Shown here: positions 1 to 9,803 of the stretch, piece after piece
How the letters are laid out: each line of letters starts with the position of its first letter
How positions within the stretch are numbered: the stretch's first letter is position 1
Assembly (NCBI GenBank): GCA_006176705.1
Contig: QRFJ01000022.1
Location: forward strand, 3,532,888 to 3,596,887
Direction: 5' to 3'
Length of the DNA stretch: 64,000 bases
Source: Cocos nucifera
Lineage: Eukaryota > Streptophyta > Magnoliopsida > Arecales > Arecaceae
Notes under the pieces: model-generated
Databases searched by the model: none
What the model saw: the letters and a program-made list of their open reading frames with translations, nothing else
Told to the model about the DNA's origin: nothing
Translations under genes and position numbers: made by a program

Positions 1-651
1 CTTGATTCTCATGATCATCATAGGGCTACTCCTCTACCACCGAGGTAGATAGATTCCATCTTGATGCAATCCAGTTCCTACAATGAACATGCTATAGCCA
101 ACATACACCTCAGGGTTCCATATGGCTAGGAGACCGAGTAATGGTGTAGTCAAACTATAACACCCTCAAGGTGAACTGCCGATGCATCTCAGGTCAAAGA
201 ACCAGACACACTACTGCAGCATCGAGTCAGTCATTGACGAGAAGGTAGACTTCCCTAATGACTACTCGAGGTGGTCACGCTCAGTGCCCTCGTTCTCTAA
301 CGAGTACCTGTACTCTCGCTCCGGTGTCTCCACACCGTAGACTCAAGACTCATCTACTAAAGAGAAGCGATTCGTACACCAACCTTCCGGATCAATCACC
401 ATCCTCGTGATGATCCTATGGTCGGGAGCTGTTTATGAGTTAATAATGATTATTCATGTCTTAAATTTTCAACTCTTGAAAATATGAATTATCATTACCA
501 TTAACTCAAAGGATGTATCACAGACACTAAATACACATATGTGATAGAAAATAACCCATTTCATTAATTATAGTCAAAATTATAATTTTGCCCCTAGAAG
601 TGTATTACAAGTGTCAGCCAATTCTGGCTTCTAGGGCACATATATCTAACA
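1..651 (-). repeat. Partial 3' LTR of the copia element
   Basis: Nearly identical to 7869-8518. The inner end at 651 reads (minus strand) TGTTAGATATATGTG, giving the canonical TG start, and abuts the polypurine tract. Only the first part of U3 is present; the promoter and R-U5 lie off the window. Differences from the other LTR are one T/C change near 580 and single-base indels near 186, 254 and 370. Confidence 0.93.
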
Positions 652-668
652 ATCTCCCACTTGTCCTA
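652..668 (-). other. Polypurine tract (plus-strand primer) of copia element
   Basis: On the minus strand the bases just before the 3' LTR read ACAAGTGGGAGATTG, a purine-rich stretch immediately followed by the LTR start TGTTAG. Position and composition fit the plus-strand primer used in reverse transcription. Confidence 0.75.
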
Positions 669-679
669 AAGCCAATTGG

Positions 680-1880
680 CTACAAGTCTAAGTCCCATCT
701 TCTCAAGGTGGGCTTCGATCTTCTGCTGGCCCAACGGCTTTGTAAGTGGGTCTGCCACATTATCTGTGGAGTTGACTCTCTTGACCTCAACGTAACCTTT
801 CTCAAGGTAATCGCGGATGAGATGGTATCACCGTTTGCTTGGAACTCTTCCAGCACAAACAGTCTGCCAGATGTCGACTTTCGATCATCTATATCGGACA
901 TGAAGTCCGAGTCTGTGTATCCCTGGACCAGGAGTTCTCCGTTACCAAAGACCAACATCATATCCTTAGTTCTTCTCAAGTACTTAAGGATACATTTCAC
1001 AGAAGTCCAGTGTTCTTCACCTGGATTTGACTGATATCTGCTTGTGACACTCACAGCATGGGCTATATCAGGTCGTGTACATAGCATGGCATACATGAGG
1101 CTCCCTATTGCAGAAGCATAAGGGATCTTGCTCATGCGTTCTATTTCCTCAGGTGTGCTGGGGCACATCTTCTTGGAAAGATGAATACCATGTCTGAAGG
1201 GTATTAATCCCCTCTTAGAGTTTTCCATACTAAACCTCTTTAGTACTTTCTCTATGTACATCTCCGTAAAGATCCGAGCTCCTATCGTCATCCCTATAGA
1301 CCTTAATTCCTAGATAAAGATCTTCACCTAGGTCTTTCATGGAGAATTCCTTAGACAACCACATCTTGACTGATCAACATGGAATATCATTCCAATAAGG
1401 AGGATTTCATCCACGTACAATACGAGGAAGACACACCGCTCCCACTGACCCTTTGAAAAACAATGGTCCTCTCGTTTTTGATGAAACCAAACTTTTTGAT
1501 CACATCATTGAAACGAGTGCTCCAGCGATCCGAGATGCTTGCTTAAGTCCATATAGGACCTATTGCAGCTGCAAACCTGTTGATCAGTATCACTGATGGA
1601 AACACTAGCGCTGTCTCATAAGAACTATCTCCTCAATATCCATTTAGGAAATGCCGTTTTCACGTCCATTTGCCAAGATTTTCATTAATTGAAATAGCTG
1701 CAACAGAAGCAATGCCAATGTGCGCTGCATATTTAGCATATACCGGGAAAAGTATCTGATAAGTCAATCCTTCACGTTGACTATTAACCTTTCCACCAGT
1801 CTACTTAATTTTGTCTCCACATCCCATCTGCACCAATCTTTCCTCTTGAAGATCCATTTAACCCCAATAGGTATATATCT
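680..1880 (-). pseudogene. copia reverse transcriptase and RNase H, frameshifted
   Basis: The RNase H part (680-1291) is one open frame with copia hallmarks: MYIEKVLKRF, SAIGSLMYAM, TRPDIAHAVS and GYTDSDF followed by DDRKSTSG. The RT part (about 1290-1880) is recognisable only by hopping frames: GVKWIFKRK near 1850, DVKTAF near 1660, YGLKQAS near 1540 and a catalytic box near 1405-1417. That box reads YVDE instead of the usual YVDD. Several single-base indels break the frame, so no functional enzyme can be made from this copy. The C-terminal end of the RNase H frame is also disrupted close to the polypurine tract. Confidence 0.88.
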
Positions 1881-2178
1881 CTGTCTTGATTCTACAAGGT
1901 CCAGACTTGTTTGATGTCATCGAGTCGACGTCTGATTTCATTGCCTCAACATTTTCTCGGATCAATATCTGAATATCGCCTCGTTTAGTTTTTGGATCAT
2001 CACCATGAGCACCATTACTTATGATATTAATATCCTCTACATCCTCTAAATATAACCTATTAATTTCGGGGTACGGTAAAACCTTTCCATCTACGAGGTG
2101 GAGAGGTAGTGTTTCTATATGCTCAACCTGATTTGGTTCCATGGTCCTTAGCTCGTTCTCGTGAACTTTCTCATTCAA
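1858..2178 (-). pseudogene. copia integrase-RT spacer region
   Basis: An open frame that begins in the region following the integrase core. It ends in the segment that leads into RT (EAMKSDVDSM, usually followed by the GVKWIFKRK block). It is acidic and carries no catalytic motif, as expected for this linker. It is separated by frameshifts from integrase upstream and RT downstream. Confidence 0.7.
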
Positions 2179-2396
2179 CTTAATCTGCTTTCCAATGCAC
2201 TTACTTTGAATAAACTAATTTTTTCAAGAAATATGGCAGTCCGACCACAAATCAATTGTGGTCTACTGGAATGTAGAAATAGTATCCTTAATGACTCTTT
2301 AGTGAATATCCTTGAATCGAGCTCTAAAGGACGAAATTAACTATGTCGCGCTTGTTGTCTTTTGACAAGTACCGACATCCCCAACTTTGTGAATAC

Positions 2397-3120
2397 TCAG
2401 ACTGGTTTCTTACCGTGCCATATCTCATACGGTGTGGTAGGAACGGTTTTAGAGGGAACCCTATTCAGTAGATAGATTGAAGTTAACAATGAGTGTCCCC
2501 AAAGAAAATCAGGGAGGTCTGTGAAGCTCATCATGGATCGAACCATATCCAATAGAGTCCGATTTCTCCATTCTGAAACCCGTTGAGTTGAGGTGTTCCT
2601 GGTGGAGTCCATTGAGAGACTATGCCATTTTCCTTAAGATAGTCTAGGAATTTCCGGCTAAGGTATTCACCTCCTCGATCTGATCGAAGAACCTTAATGG
2701 GTTTTCCAGTTTGTTTTTCTACTTCATGTCTGAATTCTTTGAACTTTTCAAAAGCTTCAGACTTATGTCTCATAAGATACACATACCCATACCTAGATAG
2801 ATCATCGGTAAAGGTAATGAAGTAGACAAAATTGCCTCTAGCCGGCACATCAAATGGGCCGCACACATCAGTATGTACTAGGGCAAGGAGATCTGTGGCC
2901 CTCTCCCCATGTCCAACAAAAGGGAGTTTAGTCATTTTGCCTTGAAGACAAGATTCACAAGTTGGATATGACTCGAAAGTCAATGGACTCAATAGCCCAT
3001 TTTTCTCCAATTTGTTGATCCTATCTTCTGCTATATGACCTAATCTCAGGTGCCATAGATATCTATCGTTTGGACTATCCCTAGGTCGTTTGGCATTCAC
3101 GTTTTGCTCGATAGTTAGAA
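2397..3120 (-). pseudogene. copia integrase, frameshifted
   Basis: Contains the GAG-pre-integrase zinc region (LWHLRLGHI then CESCLQGK, an HHCC-type finger) and the catalytic core with HTDVCGPF, TFTDDLSRYGY and LRSDRGGEY. The glutamate-bearing end (VSEWRNRTLLDMVRS) is in a different frame, so the catalytic D,D,E triad is split by a frameshift near 2580. Downstream WHGKKPV is the usual copia sequence after the core. The family inserts the cDNA into the host chromosome; this copy could not supply the activity. Confidence 0.9.
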
Positions 3121-4358
3121 ACAGGTACATCAATATGTAGCTGATAAAGACCATTAATAAGGAAACCATTTGCAATTTTATTTCTTTCATAAAGAATGTT
3201 ACAATGGTCCTTAAAGAAGGTAATCACATAGCCTTCTTGTGCTAAGCATGAAACAGAAATCAAATTCCTGCTAGCTGCAGGCACATAATAACAGTCTTTT
3301 AAAACTAAGTCTAAACCAGATGGTAATCGAAGAGGGTATGTTCCCACGGCTACTGCAGCAACTCTTGCTCCATTACCGATGCGTAGGATCATGTCTCCAT
3401 CCCTCAGCCTCCTGCTATCCTCAAGACCCTGCATGGAAGTGCACAGATGAGCACTAGAACCAGAGTCAAGCACCCAACTGGATGCAGAAGAAACCGTAAG
3501 GTTAGACTCAATAACGAGCATACCTCCAGAAGGACCTTCCTTCTTGTTCTTCAGGGTGGCCAGGTAAGTAGGGCAGTTCCGCTTCCAATGGCCGTCGCTG
3601 TTGCAATGGAAACACTTTCCTTTGCCATCGGCCTTCTTCTTCGGTTCTGCCTTCTTCTTCTTTGATCCTTCCACCTTTTGCTTTTTCACAGACTTCTTTT
3701 TCTTTCCATAAGACTTTCTTTTGGAAGAAGTCCGTTCCATAGCAAGAACTGAGCCTTTAGAACCTTTCATAGAAAGCTCAGCGGTAACCAGCATATTCAT
3801 TAAACTCGGCCAAGGAATTTTGAAGTTTATGCATGTGGTAATTCATGATGAATTGCCCATATGCATCAGTCAAGGATTGCAGAATAATATCATTCTGCAG
3901 ATCCAAGTCTAACTTCACACCGAGCTTCTCAAGCTCTTCCATGTCCTTGATCATTGTCAGACAGTGATCTTGGACTGACTGCCCATCACGCATCTTAGCC
4001 TTAAAAAGTCATTTCGTGACTTGATATTTGGCTGCGCGACTCTGTTCACCAAACATCTCCTGCAGGTGAGCCAACATTTGGCGAGCAGTCCCGATATCTT
4101 CATGTTGGCGCTGGAGCTCATCAGACATCGAGCCCAACATGTAATATCTGGCCTTATTATCTTCGTCTATCCATTTTTCCAGAGACGCTCTCTGTTCAGT
4201 GGATGGACGGGCTGGTAAGGTGGGAGGGTCCTGGTCCAATACATGGGTTAACTTCTCGAACCCAAAATAATTTTGTAGTTCCTGAGCCAATCTTTATAAT
4301 TGGGTCCAGTCAGTCTATGTGTGTCCAGGATACGTGCCAATGGGTTGGACGCAGACAT
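3120..4358 (-). pseudogene. copia gag and aspartic protease, frameshifted
   Basis: Starts at an ATG at 4358 (MSASNPLARILDTHRLTGPN), the normal start of this Gag type. The frame is lost near 4290 and continues through three further open stretches. Recognisable parts in order are the Gag core (SMSDELQRQHEDI, MLAHLQEMFGEQS, LEELEKLGV), a lysine-rich linker, a CCHC zinc knuckle (CFHCNSDGHWKRNC, near 3575-3620) and the protease active site DSGSSAHL (near 3450-3470). Gag forms the virus-like particle in the cytoplasm and the protease cuts the polyprotein. At least two frame breaks are present in this copy. Confidence 0.9.
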
Positions 4359-6207
4359 TTTTCCTGTAGAGAGTCAAAGATTCTAGTTAGATACTGTAAT
4401 TTTGACTTGACCAATTTATTTAGGGATTTTATTTTTAAACAAATTAGCTCCCACTATTTTCTCGGATCCCTACACTCCCTCTGTAGAGATGCGAAAAATC
4501 TCCACGATTAATGATTTCTAGTGGGTGGTGCGGTCTCACCAACTGACTCATCACCTCACCTAACAGTTATTGGTGATGGGTTAGCCAATGAGTGAACAAC
4601 TCTTGTTCAATGATTCTCTAATCATGGTGCACCCAAACTTGGTCTCTAATTCATGAATCTCACCGTATCCGGAATATTGATCCACTCCTTAGTTAAGTCA
4701 GACCCACCATTTGCATAGACTGGGTTCCTAATTGAGTCTCTCACCGTATCCGGAATATTGAGCCCAACTCATCCTCCAGCCCATAGCATCCAATGCCTAA
4801 TAGACATGGTTGCATCTTTCCGGTGCAACTGAGCCACTGTATCCAGCCGAGAACAATCAACCCCGGGAAGGGCCCGCACATCTACAATGGTGGAAGACCT
4901 CAGACTTAATCTTTTCTTAGGGAGAATTGATTCAGGTCTCATTAAACTAGACTTGGCATAGTCATAACAATTATGACTAACCTAGTGGCATGGGTTAGCT
5001 CGGATTATTGACCACCTCAGATCAGAACTGTGTCAACAGATATGGCCAGGTAAGTGAGACCGGTGGAAGGAATATGCCATTAACTCGTACAAGAACGCAT
5101 TCAGGTCGAGTAGCTTCCAATTAAAAACCAGTCGGTCGTATGTGCCAAACTTACCTTAGACACCAAATTGTTGAGCCAGAACCAATTGGGTTAGCCTACA
5201 ATCCAGACTCTAACCTCTGAGCCTAATTAGGTCTTGCTTGATCGTGACTCGATCTTGACCCAGACTTAATCCTATTAGGCTGGTCAATTTAAGCATTGTT
5301 GATCCCATCTAACCAACTCTTGATTCGGTTTGATCAACCGCTTAGACCTAATTGAGCTACCCAAGCCCGAACCCAGTATTATGAATATGTCTTAGATCTG
5401 AAATTCTCAATTTTAGACCTAATTAATATTTCATAATCTTAATTCTTAATTAAGTAGGGTTCATAAACAAAATATGCACAATAAATCCTAGGGTTTCAGG
5501 ATCTAGGGTTTTGCAGAAAGTAAGTTTTGGGTTTCTGATTAAGGACGAACACGCAGCACCCCTACACATCATAAGAACACCCCATCGAATGGGAAGAGAG
5601 GGCCTTTAAACCCTTCTTCGTTCTTATGACCGGACGGCCAAGAGGAACGCCTTAATCAGGAACATGTAAATACTACAAAACAGTTTTAGATCTATATCAT
5701 ATATCTCATATACAAATTAGATCTAATCATGGCATATTTTGCATACATCTCATGTATCAAATCATGCATATTTTCAGATCTAAATTATCTCATAATAATC
5801 TAAAAATTAGATTTAAATTGATCTAATCAAAATAAATTCTAATCTAGACAATTATGTAGAACTATTCTACAACTAGTCTAGACATGCATCAATCATATCT
5901 CATATGATGTTTAAAATTAAATAATTTTTATTTGCTATTTTTTAGATGTTATTATAATACTTATAATATCAAAAATAGTAAATAAAAAGATCTAAAATAT
6001 GATTTAATCAAATTAAATTAAAGACATGCAAGACTATTCTATAGAACTATTCTATTCTAGAACTAGTCATGCATATCTTCTAATCTTAGATCCAAATCAT
6101 TTAATTTTAATTTTTCTTGATTTTAGATCTGATCACATCTCATGTGACATCTGAAATCACTTATTTTTAATTAAAATAAATTTAAAATCAGATCTAAACA
6201 ATTTTAG
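4359..6207 (-). other. Untranslated leader of copia element
   Basis: About 1.85 kb between the primer site and the gag ATG without a credible coding frame. It has a short internal duplication: the phrase CTCACCGTATCCGGAATATT occurs near 4667 and again near 4740, each in a stretch naming similar flanking words. The 5700-6200 part is AT-rich. A packaging signal would be expected in this region, but I see no specific motif for one. Confidence 0.6.
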
Positions 6208-6225
6208 AACCTGGCTCTGATACCA
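6208..6225 (-). other. Primer binding site, tRNA-iMet type
   Basis: The minus strand reads TGGTATCAGAGCCAGGTT two bases after the LTR end. This is the complement of the 3' end of plant initiator methionine tRNA, the usual copia primer. It fixes the element's orientation and the inner LTR boundary at 6228. Confidence 0.93.
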
Positions 6226-6804
6226 GTTGAAGGGAAATCCTGATTTCCCGGTCCAGGTTCGTCCAGATCTGATCAGATCAAGAGATATATTTCAAAAATT
6301 TTTCTCTTTGATCTTAATCAGATCTTGATATATTTTCAGATCTGATTCTTATTATTTTAATAAATAAAATAAAATAAGATAAATTAAATCAAATTTAATT
6401 TACCTGATTTGGGTAATCCTATTACCCTGTAGATGATCCTGATTGCAGCGGAAGGTTCTGGATCTAGCCACGCAAGCGCCTGGCCTCTACCGGTATCCAC
6501 TCGGGTTGGATCTGGAGATCCTCTTCTTCTCTATCACACCTCCAAAAATCAGATCTGGATCTGATCTGGAGGATCTTCAAAACTCTTTTGAAGATCAGCA
6601 GTCGTCCTTTTGCAGCAGCGCAGCCTTCTTGCTTTTGATCGCCTTTCTTGATCTGAATCGCACCAACCAAGTCCAAAACTCTTTTGGACGTGGAGAGCAA
6701 GGGGAGAAGAGAGTATGGCATGGAGGAAGGAGGGGAGAGGCAGCCTTGGGGCGTGGGAAATCTCTTTCAATTGAATTTGACTTTTTTAGGGTTGGGCGCA
6801 GGGT

Positions 6805-6816
6805 CTTATTTATAGA
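6805..6816 (-). promoter_or_regulatory. TATA box of copia LTR
   Basis: The minus strand reads TCTATAAATAAG, a strong plant TATA element. It lies in the LTR with about 550 bp downstream before the primer site, the place expected for the pol II start of the genomic RNA. Confidence 0.7.
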
Positions 6817-7126
6817 CTAAGCGTGATCCAACTCCTCTTCCTCTCCAACCAATCACAACCCTTTGTGAAATCAGATCTAAATCTGATTGGTTGGGAATAG
6901 AGACCCCTGGATTCCTCCTTAGAGGGCGCCTAAGACCAGTCAAACTTGGATTCTTAGTAGAACTCTGAATTGGAATCCAAAAGGGAGATGGAGTCCTTGT
7001 CCAACAAGGACTCCTAGGCGCCTCCTAACTTGGGCTCACGCCACCCTTGGCGTGCGCCCTTCTCCTTGCCAGGTTCTGGCAGGGGGACAGGCCCCCACCA
7101 GCTCTCCAATAGGTGCATGACATGTG

Positions 7127-7192
7127 GTCAAAAGTCAAAGTATCAATGGTCAACGTTTGACCAGTCAAAGGTAGACTTTTGACCAAAGTCAA
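7127..7192. promoter_or_regulatory. Cluster of W-box cores in copia U3
   Basis: Seven TTGAC/GTCAA cores in 66 bp, at 7127, 7134, 7149, 7157, 7164, 7179 and 7188. Two are followed by C to give TTGACC, and one pair forms an inverted repeat GGTCAA-CGT-TTGACC. W-boxes are the sites of WRKY transcription factors. The cluster is about 310-380 bp upstream of the LTR TATA box, a normal enhancer distance. Confidence 0.65.
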
Positions 7193-8518
7193 AGAACAAG
7201 AAATGGCAGGTGACCAAAAATGGCAGGTAATGTCTTACAAAATAAGACAACCTTTTCTGACTTGGACAACCTCCAGTCAGACCATATGAAGGCCTCTGAT
7301 TGAGCACAAACTCCTTTGGCTCAGTCAGGACAACTTATTTATGATAGTAAAAGAAGAACGTTAGGTTCAATCGAGTGCTAGCACGATTTCCTTGAACCTA
7401 ATTGAATCTCATTCAGATCAATTGAACTAGATCAGTTCAATTGATGATCACCAGATTCAAACCCTTGTTTGTGTGACCCAGTTAGGTTCAGTTCTGTATG
7501 GTAATGGGATATGTCATGATCTCTATCATCGACATCATCGAAACTCCTTTCGATGGATCAGAACTCTTCTGATTCGAACAGCTAGAATGATCGATCATCT
7601 AAATCATTCTAATTGCTCCCAAAATCCACCAGTGACACCTAGCAGTATATGGTGGCAACCCATCAGAGCTGAATGCGAACCTCTTGGTGCAGCTACCTGT
7701 GTGATTAAGTTCTTCTATCTTGAGCCCCGATCAGATTAGGGTTAAGGTGAACTCGTCAAACCCTAGTCTCTGTCATATGATGTAATCATTCGATTCGAGT
7801 CCAATGTGAAAATCCTAAATAGAAACTCTTTCTATTATTTCACTCTGCCATGGCCATGGATTTCTGGACTTGATTCTCATGATCATCATAGGGCTACTCC
7901 TCTACCACCGAGGTAGATAGATTCCATCTTGATGCAATCCAGTTCCTACAATGAACATGCTATAGCCAACATACACCTCAGGGTTCCATATGGCTAGGAG
8001 ACCGAGTAATGGTGTAGTCAAACTATAACACCCTCAAGGTGAACTGCCGATGCATCCTCAGGTCAAAGAACCAGACACACTACTGCAGCATCGAGTCAGT
8101 CATTGACGAGAAGGTAGACTTCCTAATGACTACTCGAGGTGGTCACGCTCAGTGCCCTCGTTCTCTAACGAGTACCTGTACTCTCGCTCCGGTGTCTCCA
8201 CACCGTAGACTCAAGACTCATCTACTAAAGAGAAGCGATCGTACACCAACCTTCCGGATCAATCACCATCCTCGTGATGATCCTATGGTCGGGAGCTGTT
8301 TATGAGTTAATAATGATTATTCATGTCTTAAATTTTCAACTCTTGAAAATATGAATTATCATTACCATTAACTCAAAGGATGTATCACAGACACTAAATA
8401 CACATATGTGATAGAAAATAACCCATTTCATTAATTATAGTCAAAATTACAATTTTGCCCCTAGAAGTGTATTACAAGTGTCAGCCAATTCTGGCTTCTA
8501 GGGCACATATATCTAACA

Positions 8519-9220
8519 TATAAAGCAAAAGTTTGCCTTGGTATAGGTAGTCTGAATATTTATAGGTAAAAGCTGAAGGACTGTGGGACCTGAAGGAATC
8601 TTGCAAATTTATGAGAAAAAAATGATTTTTTAAGAAATTCAGATGTAACGTTGGCTTATTTGTTGTTGTAGTTCTATCTACGAGAACAGTGCATGATGAT
8701 AAACTTTTTATCCTAATCCCTCTCTCAATGCCACCTCCAAATTGTTTAGAGAAAATTTTTCTAATTATTCACGGATTTTCTATTGCTGAATGATTCTTTG
8801 AATTATTCTTCATTTAATTGAATTATAAAAAAAAATTATATCTCTTGATTTACTGACTTCTCCAAGGAATGATGCTGGATTACAAATCATTTATTCTATA
8901 TGTTGTTGTGGGAGATGGTACTTTTGGTGTTTCTTGCAAATTTTGACTCCATTATTGTTTTAGCATGAATTGATATATAACTGTACCAACGATACTGTGT
9001 ATTCTTTTAATTTTTAATTTTTTTGATACAAATCTTACTAAACTTTTGGTTAATGTTAAATTTTTCCCGAATTTGGATGCCCTACCTTAACCGTATCTGA
9101 ATGCCGAATTTCTGATCAATATGAATGGAAGAAAAAGGAAATGGCAACCTTAGATTTTTGTCTGTGCCTGTATCAATGATCAATACACTAAAAAATGTAA
9201 ATTGTTTATTTTTGTCACAG
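8519..9220. other. Host sequence, no gene seen
   Basis: AT-rich, without a long open frame or recognisable repeat. It could be intron sequence leading to the candidate exon at 9221, since a pyrimidine-rich stretch and an AG acceptor close it, but no splice partner is visible within it. Confidence 0.5.
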
Positions 9221-9277
9221 ATTTTAAAATTACAACAGAAGATTCAAACTCTTCAGGCTGGAAAAGCCAAGTCGTAG
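9221..9277 (+). CDS. Possible last exon of a plus-strand gene
   Basis: A T-rich tract ending TTTTTGTCACAG looks like a 3' splice acceptor. It is followed by 18 codons (ILKLQQKIQTLQAGKAKS) and a TAG at 9275-9277. The peptide is heptad-like and would be the end of a coiled coil. The following 500 bp (to about 9780) has the look of a plant 3' UTR. If real, the upstream exons lie to the left of the copia element, which would then sit in an intron. The protein is not identified, and a chance match is quite possible. Confidence 0.33.
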   Translation: MLKLQQKIQTLQAGKAKS

Positions 9278-9803
9278 CTTGCTGTTGCATGTTCAGATCA
9301 GCTAATGCAGTAGGAAAGCTTTCAGGGCAGCTAGTTCAGATCGCTTTTGATTTTTCCCTTGCTGTGGATATGTGACTCGGTACCGAGAGCAATCCATTCG
9401 CCTTTTATTTTTCCAGTTGGAGAGGTGGTGATATGCCAAAAGGGACAATATATGACAATGTGCTGCATTTTGGCTTTGTGAGGATCATGGTCTTGTGCAA
9501 TAGTTATGATGGCTATGTAGCATATTGATGTGTTGTCAACATTATGCAGTGCCATTGTTAAAATAATTGACATTATATAATGGTCACGAGGACAGTGCGG
9601 TTGCTTTAACATGTACAGAAATTTCAGTGCAGGGGCTGGATTTGTTATCATCGTTGTTACCATGTAAAATTCTCTTGCATACGTGCATGATGTCATGCGT
9701 GCGCATAGGGGCATACAGTTTTAGACTTTTGGTGCCTTATAAGAATTTCCCTTATTTTGTTGAAAGAGAATTTTGTCCATGGGCATAACAGCTATAACCT
9801 GGG

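Larger units (their letters stand above)
1..8518 (-). mobile_element. Ty1/copia LTR retrotransposon, left end cut by window
   Basis: Complete apart from the outer part of its 3' LTR, which lies beyond the window. Read on the minus strand the order is 5' LTR (6228-8518), tRNA-iMet primer site (6208-6225), long leader, gag, protease, integrase, RT, RNase H, polypurine tract, 3' LTR (1-651). Integrase upstream of RT is diagnostic of copia. The shared 650 bp of the two LTRs differ by about one substitution and three single-base indels, so insertion looks recent, yet every coding domain has frame breaks. The five bases after the right LTR are tataa; the matching target duplication would be outside the window. 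The copia lineage was not assigned. Confidence 0.93.
6228..8518 (-). repeat. 5' LTR of copia element, 2291 bp
   Basis: Bounded by TG at 8518 and CA at 6228 when read on the minus strand. The inner edge is set by the primer site and the outer edge by comparison with the other LTR. It holds a TATA box at 6805-6816, so U3 is about 1.7 kb and R-U5 about 0.55 kb. Short open frames inside it (for example 6443-6820, 7473-7739, 8039-8305) are not supported as genes. Confidence 0.92.
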
